Shown here: positions 37,960 to 46,442 of the stretch, piece after piece
Position numbering within the stretch: position 1 is the stretch's first letter
Layout: each line of letters begins with the position of its first letter
Source: Bradyrhizobium ontarionense
GTDB lineage: Bacteria; Pseudomonadota; Alphaproteobacteria; Rhizobiales; Xanthobacteraceae
Length of the DNA: 64,000 bases
Assembly: GCF_021088345.1 (NCBI RefSeq)
Contig: NZ_CP088156.1
Location: 2,604,001-2,668,000, forward strand
Reading direction: 5' to 3'
Made by a program: the position numbers and the translations under genes
Notes under the pieces: generated by a model
The model's input: the letters and a program-made list of their open reading frames with translations, nothing else
What the model was told of the DNA's origin: nothing
Database searches by the model: none

Positions 37960-37994
37960 GCAGCTATTTTCGAGCCCCGCGATCCCCTCCGCCG

Positions 37995-40364
37995 TCACAC
38001 CGCCATCTTGCGATGCCTCACCGGCGCGCCGGTGAGGCTCTCGGCGGCGTCGATGATCGCGTTCGCATCCATGCCATTGTGACGGTAGAGATCGTCGATC
38101 GTCCCGGTCTGGCCGAACGTCTCGACCCCCAGCGCCTCGACGCGATGACCGCGCACCGAGCCGAGCCAGCCGAGCGTGGCCGGGTGGCCGTCGATGACGG
38201 TGACAATGCCGCAATCGCGCGGCAGCGGCGCCAGCAGCTGCTCGATATGGCTGAGATGCTGCACGCCACGGCGATGCCGCCGCAGGCTGCGCGCCGCCGT
38301 CCATCCCGCATGCAGCCGGTCCGCCGAGGTGATCGCGAGCAGGCCGACGTCGCGCCGGGACTCGCCGATCAGCCCTGTCGCCTCGATCGCCTCCGGCGCC
38401 ACCGCGCCGGTATAGGCCACGATCACCTCCGCGTTCGGACCGGGCTTGCGCAGCCAGTAGGCGCCGGCCGCGATATCGGCCTCGAGCTCTGATGTCATGA
38501 TCCGTTGCGGCTGATCGATCGTGCGCGTCGACAGCCGCAAATAAAGCGAGCCGCCCTCGCCTGCGTCGCGCTGCATGTGGGCAAAACCCCACTTCATGAT
38601 CGCCGCGAGTTCGTCGACGAAAGCCGGCTCGAACGATGACAGCCCGTCCTGCGCCATGCCGATCAGCGGCGTGGCAATCGACTGGTGCGCGCCACCTTCC
38701 GGCGCCAGCGTCACACCCGACGGCGTCGCCACCACCATGAAGCGCGCATCCTGATAGCAGGCGTAGTTCAGCGCATCGAGGCCGCGCTCGATGAAGGGAT
38801 CGTACAAGGTGACGACCGGCAACAGCCGCGCACCGTTGATGGCGTGCGACAGGCCGAGCGCGGAAGCCATGATGAACAGGTTCATCTCGGCGATGCCCAA
38901 TTCGATGTGCTGCCCCTTCGGCGAGGCCGCCCAGTTGAACGTCGACGGGATCTTCTCGCTGCGGAACAGGTCGGCCTTCTCGGCACGCGCGAACAGGCCA
39001 CGGCGGTTGACCCAGGCGCCGAGATTGGTGGAGACGGTGACGTCGGGAGACGAGGTCACGATCCGCGACGCCAGCTCGCTCTCGCTACGCGCGAGATCGT
39101 TGAGCACGAGGCCAAAGCCCTGCTGCGTCGACATCTGCGCTGCCGCGGTGAAGGTCAGCCGCTCCGGGACGTCGAACACGGCATCATCGAGCCGGCGGCC
39201 GTCGCGGTTGAACGGCACGGAAGCGAGGAACGACTCCAGCTCCGCCTCGTCCTGCTTCAGCCCTTCGAACTTGTCCCACTCATGGCCCGGGCGGATGTTC
39301 TGCTGACCGCGCCACTTCTCCATCTGTGTCACCGTCATCAGGCCGGCGTGATTGTCCTTGTGGCCCTGGAACGGCAGGCCGACGCCCTTGATCGTGTAGG
39401 CGATGAAACACACCGGACGATCATGATCGATCGATTCGAACGCCTCCAGCATGCTCGCCATGTCGTGGCCGCCGAGATTGCTCATCAGCGCCAGCAGCTC
39501 GTCGTCGCTGCGCCGGTCCAAGAGCCGCGTCACGTCGCCCTGGTCGCCGATGTCGTCCTGGATATGCTTGCGGAAGGCGGCGCCGCCCTGGAAGCACAGC
39601 GCCGCATAGAGCGCGTTCGGGCAATTGTCGATCCAGCGCCGCAACGCCTCGCCGCCTGGTTCCGCGAACGCCTCGCGCATCAGCCGGCCGTATTTCACGA
39701 TCACCACGTCCCAGCCGAAATTGCGGAACATGGTCTCGAACTTCTCCCACAGGCCTTCGCGCACCACGGCGTCGAGGCTCTGACGATTGTAGTCGACGAT
39801 CCACCAGGTGTTGCGCAGACCGTGCTTCCAGCCTTCTGCCAAGGCTTCGAAGATGTTGCCCTCGTCCATCTCGGCATCGCCGACCAGCGCGATCATGCGC
39901 CCCTCGCGGCGGTCCTTCATCCAGCCATGCGCCTTGACGTAGTCCTGCACCAGCGACGAGAACAAGGTCTGCGCGACGCCGAGGCCGACCGAGCCGGTCG
40001 AGAAGTCGACATCGTCGATGTCCTTGGTGCGCGACGGATAGGATTGCGCGCCCTTGAAGCCACGGAAATTCTCCAGCTTCTCGCGGGTCTGCCGGCCGAA
40101 CAGATACTGGATGGCGTGGAACACCGGGCTCGCATGCGGCTTCACCGCGACGCGGTCCTCGGGGCGCAGCACCGAGAAATACAAGGCCGACATGATGGTC
40201 GCGAGCGAGGCGGAGGAGGCCTGATGGCCGCCGACCTTGAGCCCATCGACATTGGGCCGGATGTGGTTGGCGTGATGGATGGTCCAGGACGACAGCCACA
40301 GCGCCTTGCGGGCCAGCGCATTCAGCATGTCGAGACGGTCGGACTGTGCTGATCGCGTGGCCAT
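37995..40364 (-). CDS. Transketolase-like / pyruvate dehydrogenase E1 (AceE)-like enzyme
   Basis: 789-residue thiamine diphosphate enzyme with AceE-type homodimeric E1 architecture: N-terminal PP domain with VGGHQASSASLATIMSALYF, and the diphosphate motif GDAEMDEGN...WWIVDYNRQS. The middle (Pyr) domain has HIELGIAEMNLF. It is shorter than E. coli AceE and has no E2/E3 genes beside it. MdeB, a 2-oxobutyrate dehydrogenase E1 in Pseudomonas methionine breakdown, has this layout and also lies next to an Lrp-type regulator, so a branched or short 2-oxo acid is a reasonable guess. ATG 40364 begins the conserved part. Confidence 0.8.
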   Translation of the reverse strand: MATRSAQSDRLDMLNALARKALWLSSWTIHHANHIRPNVDGLKVGGHQASSASLATIMSALYFSVLRPEDRVAVKPHASPVFHAIQYLFGRQTREKLENFRGFKGAQSYPSRTKDIDDVDFSTGSVGLGVAQTLFSSLVQDYVKAHGWMKDRREGRMIALVGDAEMDEGNIFEALAEGWKHGLRNTWWIVDYNRQSLDAVVREGLWEKFETMFRNFGWDVVIVKYGRLMREAFAEPGGEALRRWIDNCPNALYAALCFQGGAAFRKHIQDDIGDQGDVTRLLDRRSDDELLALMSNLGGHDMASMLEAFESIDHDRPVCFIAYTIKGVGLPFQGHKDNHAGLMTVTQMEKWRGQQNIRPGHEWDKFEGLKQDEAELESFLASVPFNRDGRRLDDAVFDVPERLTFTAAAQMSTQQGFGLVLNDLARSESELASRIVTSSPDVTVSTNLGAWVNRRGLFARAEKADLFRSEKIPSTFNWAASPKGQHIELGIAEMNLFIMASALGLSHAINGARLLPVVTLYDPFIERGLDALNYACYQDARFMVVATPSGVTLAPEGGAHQSIATPLIGMAQDGLSSFEPAFVDELAAIMKWGFAHMQRDAGEGGSLYLRLSTRTIDQPQRIMTSELEADIAAGAYWLRKPGPNAEVIVAYTGAVAPEAIEATGLIGESRRDVGLLAITSADRLHAGWTAARSLRRHRRGVQHLSHIEQLLAPLPRDCGIVTVIDGHPATLGWLGSVRGHRVEALGVETFGQTGTIDDLYRHNGMDANAIIDAAESLTGAPVRHRKMAV

Positions 40365-40504
40365 GGCGCTGCTCCCCGGGGGTGTTGGTGGATTCACGGA
40401 TTTTAATCCTGTTGCGGCGGCCAAAATTCTCAATTTTTCGCGTGCACACGGCATTTATTGGGATATTTTACCAATCAGAAGGCAATTTCAGCGATTTGGT
40501 CCCA

Positions 40505-40966
40505 ATGCCCGACCTCGACAGCATCGACCGCAAGATCCTCAGCCATCTCCAGGCCGACGGCCGCATCACCATGCAGGAACTGGCCGACAAGGTCGGGCTG
40601 TCGGTGTCGCCCTGCCACCGCCGCGTCAAGCTGCTGGAGGAACGCGGCGTCATCACCCGCTATCTCGCGAGCGTCGATCAGAAGGCGCTGGGGCTGCATG
40701 TCTCCGTCTTCATCTCCATCAAGCTGGCGCGGCAGAAGGAGGAGGATTTGAAGCGATTCGAAAAGGCGATCTCCGCCTGGCCCGAGGTGCTCGAGTGCTA
40801 TCTGATGACCGGCAATCGGGACTACCTCCTGCGCGTGGTCGCCGCCGATCTGTCGTCGTACGAAGCGTTCCTGAAAACCAAGCTCACGCGGCTCGACGGC
40901 ATCGCATCGATCGAGTCGAGCTTTGCGCTGAGCCAGGTGAAGTACTCGATCGCCCTGCCAGTGTGA
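40505..40966 (+). CDS. Lrp/AsnC family transcriptional regulator
   Basis: 153-residue regulator: N-terminal winged helix-turn-helix (LDSIDRKILSHLQADGRITMQELADKVGLSVSPCHRRVKLLEERG, cited here by position 3-48) and a C-terminal RAM ligand domain (about 70-145). Lrp/AsnC proteins sense amino acids and usually control the divergent gene. The 140-bp AT-rich spacer to the transketolase-like gene (40365-40504) is the likely control region; it contains runs such as TTTATTGGGATATTTTACC but no sharp repeat. Confidence 0.9.
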   Translation: MPDLDSIDRKILSHLQADGRITMQELADKVGLSVSPCHRRVKLLEERGVITRYLASVDQKALGLHVSVFISIKLARQKEEDLKRFEKAISAWPEVLECYLMTGNRDYLLRVVAADLSSYEAFLKTKLTRLDGIASIESSFALSQVKYSIALPV

Positions 40967-40991
40967 GGCACGCTGCGTCCACACCCACCGC

Positions 40992-41113
40992 CGTCGTCCC
41001 TGCGAACGCAGGGACCCACACTCCGAGGCGGCCGTTGTGAAGAACGACCGGTCTAACATCGTGCGCAACAACATCTCCCTGGGGTTATGGGTCCCAGCGT
41101 TCGCCGGGACGAC
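40992..41113. repeat. Dispersed inverted repeat, family 4, second copy
   Basis: Ends CGTCGTCCCTGCGAACG and CGTTCGCCGGGACGAC, inner GGGACCCA/TGGGTCCC; related to 12168-12322. Confidence 0.88.
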
Positions 41114-41191
41114 AGCGGAGGGCTTCGCGACACTTTCCGTTATCGCGAGCGCTCGGCAATGAGAGGCTCACATGAGCCCACTCCTCTCCTC

Positions 41192-41293
41192 CGTCATTCC
41201 GGGGCGCGCGCAGCGCGAGCCCGGAATCCATAACCAAGATCGTGCGTATGGATTCCGGGCCCGCGCCGCTGCGCGTCGCGTCCCGGAATGACG
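41192..41293. repeat. Dispersed palindromic repeat, family 3
   Basis: Ends CGTCATTCCGGGGCGC and GCGTCCCGGAATGACG, inner CCGGAATCCATA/TATGGATTCCGG arms. Same family as 34020, 48209 and 50409. Confidence 0.9.
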
Positions 41294-41403
41294 GCCTTTG
41301 TTGTTTCATCCGGATTGCCACAAGCATAGGGACTATCGCACAGACTATCACATGCGTTCGCATTCCCGCGGCGCTTTGCGTCCGGGTGATCAATGACCTT
41401 AAG

Positions 41404-41785
41404 GCCCTCTCCCAAACAGAGGGCGCAGGGAAGGCCGGGCGCTGGCCGCGCCCGTGGCCCGCCTGCGGAAAAAAGTGCAGGCGGCAGGTACCACAGGTCT
41501 GGCCGAACACGCCCGGCCCTCCCTGCGCAACGGTTTTAACGGCTGCTTCGCGTTCTCCCCGGTGCGCCGGCTTGTTGGCCACCGTGCGCGACAACGCGCT
41601 GACGCGCGCCGCCGCGGAGACACCAGCATCGGGGTGCCAGGACCGCGCGACTTGACCGTGCGTGCATCGCCGTTCGTCGGCGCGAATGATCACGCTGCAA
41701 CGACACACGCCCATCGCATTCCGCTGCCGACGTCCATGACGACCGCGATACGTCCCCTCCGACGCAACGGAACGGGCGGGACTCT
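41404..41785 (+). repeat. Long dispersed intergenic element, copy B
   Basis: About 380 bp aligning with 20864-21240 in inverted orientation. The hairpin CCGCCTGC...GCAGGCGG (41459-41484) and its A-rich loop are kept in both copies, as are the blocks CGGCTGCTTCGCGTTCTCCC and CGCGACTTGACCGTGCG. Differences are mostly substitutions. No gene is supported within it. Confidence 0.9.
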
Positions 41786-41947
41786 AATGCTGATTTTGCG
41801 AAATCGCCAAGCCGTTTATTTTTGACCGAAGGGCTGGACAGGATTTGCGCGCGCGATCTGATTTGCCCGGCGGGTCGTTTGGCACACACGAATTGCGCAG
41901 GCGCACGCCTTGATCCTGCCTGCGCTATGTCACGGTGAAGGCCGTCA

Positions 41948-41961
41948 TTGATCCAGATCAA
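41948..41961. promoter_or_regulatory. FixK/FNR box 1
   Basis: TTGATCCAGATCAA, a perfect match to TTGAT-N4-ATCAA, the site bound by FNR/FixK-type regulators under low oxygen. It is the first of three boxes at exact 33-bp intervals upstream of the polyferredoxin gene at 42222. Confidence 0.8.
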
Positions 41962-41980
41962 ACGCTCTCGAAAACAGACC

Positions 41981-41994
41981 TCGATCCAGATCAA
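41981..41994. promoter_or_regulatory. FixK/FNR box 2
   Basis: TCGATCCAGATCAA, one mismatch from the consensus in the left arm, starting exactly 33 bp after box 1 and with the same CCAG centre. Confidence 0.7.
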
Positions 41995-42013
41995 ATCCTT
42001 GAAGTTCCTCGAT

Positions 42014-42027
42014 TTGATCCAGATCAA
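42014..42027. promoter_or_regulatory. FixK/FNR box 3
   Basis: TTGATCCAGATCAA, perfect, starting exactly 33 bp after box 2 and about 195 bp before the start codon at 42222. A weak -10-like CATATT lies at about 42066, so box 3 would sit near -58 of a start around 42078; that promoter is a guess. Confidence 0.8.
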
Positions 42028-42221
42028 ACGGCCGCAGGCCGACCGCAGCATGGCCCAGGGACGTCCATATTGGCCGTCAAAAAGCGCCACATCTCGTCGG
42101 CAGATTCCGCGGCACAGCATGCGCTGATGACGCGAACGACCAGGCTCGGCGGACTAACGGGTCTGGCCTGACGTCGTCACACCAGCGCGCCTGTGCAGAG
42201 TAACCAGCGTCCTGGAAAGCA

Positions 42222-43403
42222 ATGCGAAACAACAGCGCCCAACGTTCGTCCCGATACGACTACGCTTCGCACCATCGAGAGGCCCGGCCGCTGGCCCACG
42301 TGGCCGTGCAGGTGGCTCCCGCCAGGTATCAGCCGGCCGCACAGCCCGGCAGCCGCAGCACTGGACGGGCCGAGCGGCGGTTCTGGCTGACGATGCAGAC
42401 GGTCATGCTGGTCGTCGGCGTGCTGCTGGTGAATTTGCTGCTATTCTTTCCTCCCCTCGGCATAGCCCTGATGTGGAATCTGCTGATTCCGATCGCGCCG
42501 GCGCTGGTGACGATCTCGCCCGGCCTGTGGCGCAACATCTGTCCGATGGCGACCTTCCATCTGCTGCCGAACAAGATGGGCATCTCGCAGAACATCCGGA
42601 TGCCGGAATGGGGCGCGGCGACGCTCGCGGTGATCAGCGTGACGCTATTGTTCATCGTGGTGCCGATGCGGCGCATCGGCCTCAATGTCGACGGGCCGCT
42701 GACGGCGCTCATGCTGCTGTCGGCCGCGTTCATGGCGTTCGCGATGGGCTCGGTGTTCGAGATGCGATCGGGCTGGTGCACCTCGCTGTGCCCGATCCAC
42801 CCTGTTGAGCGGCTGTACGGCACCAACCCGGCCCTGACCTTCAAGAACGCCCGCTGCAACATCTGCGAGGCCTGCAGCAATCCGTGCCCGGACTCGACGC
42901 CCGAGCTGACGCCGACCGCGGGCGTGCCGACGAAGGTTCAGCAGTTCCTCGGCAACTTCCTGATCGGCAGCTTCCCGGGCTTCGTCTGGGGCTGGTTCCA
43001 GGTGCCGGACTATCCGCCGGAGCAGGTCGGGAGTGCCGAGATCATCACCGCCTATGTCTGGCCGTTCGTCGCGGCTGTCATCAGCTACGCCGTGTTCAGG
43101 ATCGGCGAGCACATGCTGCGCTACCGGCCCAGCGCCCGCACCAGGATGCACCGCATCTTCGCAGCGACCGCGGTCAGCACCTACTACTGGTACCGCCTGC
43201 CCGGTCCGGCGTCGCTGCTGCCGGACTGGTTTCCGCTGGTCTCGCATCTCGTCACGACGCCGTTCTTCTTCTGGTTCCTGGTGCTGCGCTCGCCGAAGGT
43301 GAGCTGGCTGAAACGGCCGGTGATGGCCTCGAACTACTGGTCGAGCCGGTTCGAGACCACGGCCAACAAGAACCTGATCCGCGTCACGCCCAACAAGGCG
43401 TGA
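42222..43403 (+). CDS. Membrane [4Fe-4S] protein (NosR/NapH/RdxA-like polyferredoxin)
   Basis: 393-residue membrane protein with a hydrophilic 55-residue N terminus, then about six hydrophobic segments. A [4Fe-4S] motif C-x2-C-x2-C-x3-CP is at Cys212, 215, 218 and 222. Additional cysteines Cys107 (RNICPMA) and Cys186/Cys190 (GWCTSLCPIHP) recall the CxxxCP motifs of NosR/NapH-type proteins, which move electrons at the membrane. It lies behind three FixK/FNR boxes, so expression should rise at low oxygen. A [2Fe-2S] flavin reductase follows 59 bp later and may be its partner. The acceptor is unknown. Confidence 0.82.
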   Translation: MRNNSAQRSSRYDYASHHREARPLAHVAVQVAPARYQPAAQPGSRSTGRAERRFWLTMQTVMLVVGVLLVNLLLFFPPLGIALMWNLLIPIAPALVTISPGLWRNICPMATFHLLPNKMGISQNIRMPEWGAATLAVISVTLLFIVVPMRRIGLNVDGPLTALMLLSAAFMAFAMGSVFEMRSGWCTSLCPIHPVERLYGTNPALTFKNARCNICEACSNPCPDSTPELTPTAGVPTKVQQFLGNFLIGSFPGFVWGWFQVPDYPPEQVGSAEIITAYVWPFVAAVISYAVFRIGEHMLRYRPSARTRMHRIFAATAVSTYYWYRLPGPASLLPDWFPLVSHLVTTPFFFWFLVLRSPKVSWLKRPVMASNYWSSRFETTANKNLIRVTPNKA

Positions 43404-43462
43404 GCCCGCGGACCTCTTCCAACCTGCACATAGTCACAGCGTATCCGATCGAGGAGTGAACC

Positions 43463-44728
43463 ATGTCGAACTTCAGGACCGTCACCGTCAAGGGCCGCCA
43501 GTTCCGCGTCCGCGCGGGCGACGTGCTGCTCGATGGCGCGCTCGCCAACGGCGTCGAGATTCCGTTCGACTGCCGTGCCGGCACCTGCGGCACCTGCATG
43601 GTTCACGTCTCCAAGGGCCAGACGGTCTGCGGCGAGACGCATACGCAGGGCATGATCTATGCGTGCCAGGCGCGCGTCGTGTCCGATCTCGACGTCGAGA
43701 TGGAGGACGTGCCCGAGATCGACACCTCCAAGGCCCGCCTCGTCGGCCTGCGCGAGGTCGCGCCCGACATCATGGAGCTGATGATCGCGCCTGAAAAGAG
43801 CATCAGCTATCTGCCGGGGCAGTACTTCAAGTTCACCTTCAACGGCTATCCGGCGCGGGCCTACAGCCCGACCGCCTCGTTCGACGGCCGCATCGGCGGC
43901 CGCGTCATCCATCTCAACATCAAGAAGGTGCGCGGCGGCCGCGTGACGACGGCGCTGGGCAGCGGCATCCGTCCCGGGCACCGGCTGCGCATCCAGGGAC
44001 CCTATGGTCATGCGTTCCTGCGCCCCGGCGGCACCGGCCGGCTGATCCTCGCCGGCAGCGGCACCGGCTTTGCGCCGATCTGGGCGATCGCGGCAATGGC
44101 GCTGCGCGAGCAGAGAAGCCGGCCGATGGTGATCATCGCCGGCGCCAAGAAGCTGGCGCAGCTCTACATGACGCCGATTCTGGCGCAGTTGGCGCGTCTG
44201 CCCAACGTCACGATCATCCCGACCGTCGAGGAAGGCCCGATCAATCATCCGTCGATCCGCACCGGACGCATCGAGCCGCACATGCCGACGCTGACGGCGT
44301 CCGACGTCGTCTATGCCTGCGGCTCGCCGCGCATGGTCAGCGCGCTCGCCGGCATGGTCGAGAAGGCCGGCGCGACCTTCTATGCCGATCCGTTCGACTC
44401 CGCCCCGCCGGAAGCGCCCTCCGGCCTGCTCGGGCGGATCAAGACCCTGGTGGCGCGACGGCCGCCGGAGCCGGAGCAGAGCCGCGACATCGGCAAGGGC
44501 CGCGAGGCCTCGGTCGATCCGTTCGAGCGGGCGCTGTCGCTGGTACCGAGAGGTCCGATCGAGGACGATATCGACCTGCAACGGCCCGCCGAGCCGCGCC
44601 GCAACGCGGTGGCCGAACGGGACCATGCGCTGTCGCTGGTCAGTCAGCGCGCGGCCCAGACGGAGGCCACCAGGCTTCAGGACCGGGCACGCCGCTCCGC
44701 CGGCCAGATGGCGTCCGGGCACGTGTGA
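43463..44728 (+). CDS. [2Fe-2S] ferredoxin/flavin/NAD reductase with C-terminal extension
   Basis: 421-residue electron-transfer protein. A plant-type [2Fe-2S] domain uses Cys37, Cys42, Cys45 and Cys68 (DCRAGTCGTC). Next is an FAD domain (PARAYSPTAS) and an NAD domain (LAGSGTGFAPIWAI). This matches reductases of multicomponent oxygenases (phenol hydroxylase P5, methane monooxygenase C), but about 85 extra residues, charged and low in order, follow residue 335. No oxygenase genes are near. Excellent GAGGAG ribosome site. It is probably cotranscribed with the polyferredoxin from the FixK-box promoter and may pass NADH electrons to it. Confidence 0.88.
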   Translation: MSNFRTVTVKGRQFRVRAGDVLLDGALANGVEIPFDCRAGTCGTCMVHVSKGQTVCGETHTQGMIYACQARVVSDLDVEMEDVPEIDTSKARLVGLREVAPDIMELMIAPEKSISYLPGQYFKFTFNGYPARAYSPTASFDGRIGGRVIHLNIKKVRGGRVTTALGSGIRPGHRLRIQGPYGHAFLRPGGTGRLILAGSGTGFAPIWAIAAMALREQRSRPMVIIAGAKKLAQLYMTPILAQLARLPNVTIIPTVEEGPINHPSIRTGRIEPHMPTLTASDVVYACGSPRMVSALAGMVEKAGATFYADPFDSAPPEAPSGLLGRIKTLVARRPPEPEQSRDIGKGREASVDPFERALSLVPRGPIEDDIDLQRPAEPRRNAVAERDHALSLVSQRAAQTEATRLQDRARRSAGQMASGHV

Positions 44729-44862
44729 GGGGGCGACGTTGGTGATGCCGTAGACCGGAACCAGGCACATCGCTTCGCCAACCGTCACGATCCTGTATTA
44801 CGGTGAGAACCTCCGCTTTCGCAGCCTCGGCCGCGTCAGCCATCGAGGCTCAGATCTCACCG

Positions 44863-46251
44863 ATGCCAGACCCGGTTGCCGTCAAAGACAGTCCCGCGCC
44901 GCGCCGGCGGCGCCGCTTTCCAAAGCTGCTCGCACTGGCGACCTTCCTGTCGTTCGTGACGGTGGCGCTCGCCATCGGCTATTGGCTCTGGCAACCGGCG
45001 ACCTTGCGGATCGCGGTCGGGCCGGCCGGTGGCGACGACGACACGCTGGTCCGGGCCATGGCGGAGGCCTTCGACACCAAGGACGACGCGGTACGGCTGG
45101 TGCCGATCGCAACCGATGGACCGCTGCAGAGCACCACCCTGCTGGCGAACGGACAGACCGACCTCGCCGTCGCCCGCGGCGATCTGCAGCTGCCGCCGAC
45201 GGCGCGCTCGATGGCCATCCTCCGGCGCAATCTGCTGGTGCTGTGGTCGGCTTCGTCCCGGGGATCGAAGCCGAAATCGGATTCGCGGGTGAAAAGCATC
45301 GCCGATCTGGCCGGCCGCCGCCTCGGCGTGATCGGGGCCAGCCAGGTCAACGTCGCCCTGCTCCGCGTCGTACTCGGCGAGTCCGGCGTCAATCCGGACA
45401 AGGTCGCGGTCGTCCAGTTCGGTGTCAATCAGGTGGCAGACATGACGGCGGATATGACGCTCGATGCCTTCGCGATGGTCGGCGCGCTCAATGACAAGAC
45501 GATCGCCGACGCCATCACCGCCACCGCCCGCCGCCGCGGCGAGCCGCGCTTTCTCGCTGTCGACGTGTCCGAAGCGATCGCCGAGCGACATCCGCTCTAT
45601 GAGTCTGACGAAATTCCGACCGGCGCCTTCGGTACCACTCCGCAGCGGCCGGACGACAAGGTGGAGACGGTCGGGGTCAATCAGCTGATCATCGCCGCAG
45701 CTTCGCTGCCGGAGGATACGGCCGGCACGTTCACGCGGCAGCTGTTCACGGTCAAGGCGCAGCTCGCGAAGACCGTTCCGAGCGCTGCCAAGATCCAGAA
45801 GCCCGACACCGACAAGGACGCGGCGCTGCCGGCCCATCCCGGCGCCGCCGCCTATATCGACAACAACGAGCGCAGCTTCCTCGACAAATACAGCGACTAT
45901 CTCTGGGGCGCTGTGCTCGTGCTGTCGGGCCTCGGGTCAGCTGCAGCGTGGCTGCGCCACTACCTCAAGCGCGACGAGCGCATGGACAACACCGATCATC
46001 GCGACCGTCTGCTCTCGGCCATTGCCACCGCGCGGCAGGCGCAGACGCCGGCCGAGCTCGATCAGATGCAATGCGAGGCCGACGCCATCCTGCGTGAGAC
46101 CTTGGCCTGCCACGACGACGGCGCGATCGAGGACGGCGATCTCACCGCCTTCAACCTGGTGCTGATCCAGTTTCACGAGGCGGTCGCCAGCCGGCGCGCC
46201 ATGCTCGCGGCGGACGGACAACGCAGTCTTGCGCCGGTGCGGAACGGCTGA
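44863..46251 (+). CDS. TAXI-family solute-binding protein, membrane-anchored
   Basis: 462-residue protein. After an arginine-rich cytoplasmic start (RRRRRF) comes a transmembrane helix (ALATFLSFVTVALAIGYWLW), then a TAXI-type periplasmic binding fold with GRRLGVIGASQVNVALLRVVL. A second membrane helix (about LWGAVLVLSGLGSAAAW) leads to a cytoplasmic helical tail of about 100 residues. TAXI proteins normally serve TRAP permeases as soluble binders; here two anchors and no permease suggest a sensing or scaffold role. Start is uncertain: GTG 44803 is in frame but lacks a ribosome site; ATG 44863 has GAGGC at a long distance. It lies 134 bp after the reductase and may belong to the same operon. 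Confidence 0.8.
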   Translation: MPDPVAVKDSPAPRRRRRFPKLLALATFLSFVTVALAIGYWLWQPATLRIAVGPAGGDDDTLVRAMAEAFDTKDDAVRLVPIATDGPLQSTTLLANGQTDLAVARGDLQLPPTARSMAILRRNLLVLWSASSRGSKPKSDSRVKSIADLAGRRLGVIGASQVNVALLRVVLGESGVNPDKVAVVQFGVNQVADMTADMTLDAFAMVGALNDKTIADAITATARRRGEPRFLAVDVSEAIAERHPLYESDEIPTGAFGTTPQRPDDKVETVGVNQLIIAAASLPEDTAGTFTRQLFTVKAQLAKTVPSAAKIQKPDTDKDAALPAHPGAAAYIDNNERSFLDKYSDYLWGAVLVLSGLGSAAAWLRHYLKRDERMDNTDHRDRLLSAIATARQAQTPAELDQMQCEADAILRETLACHDDGAIEDGDLTAFNLVLIQFHEAVASRRAMLAADGQRSLAPVRNG

Positions 46252-46271
46252 AGCAACCGCGCTGCCCTGTC

Positions 46272-46370
46272 GTCAGATCAATTTGCGCCGCGCCAGGCTG
46301 CGCATCAGCGCGCCGAGGCCAGAGGCGGTCGAGCCGGGGCGCTGAGATGACGTCCGGGCATGTGTGAGGT
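46272..46370. repeat. Mosaic of two gene-end fragments
   Basis: 46272-46322 closely matches the end of the fumarylacetoacetase-fold gene at 46955-47006 (shared TTGCGCCGCGC, AGGCTGCGCATCAGCGC). Next to it 46342-46369 matches the end of the reductase gene at 44705-44730 (GACGTCCGGGCATGTGTGAG against GGCGTCCGGGCACGTGTGAG). These look like scars of a past duplication or rearrangement. Confidence 0.7.
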
Positions 46371-46442
46371 GCAAAACGCCTTCTGATCTGCTTCACGCTA
46401 GCAGCAACCGAATTGGCACCCGGCGATCCCCCGCTGCGTTGC

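Noticed and set aside
41878..41896. Sigma-54-like TTTGGCACACACGAATTGC upstream of the FixK boxes
   Set aside because: The spacing between GG and GC is 12 rather than 10, which sigma-54 does not tolerate.
41935..42171. 78-codon frame overlapping the FixK boxes
   Set aside because: The repeated DPDQ residues come from the boxes themselves; no ribosome site or family.
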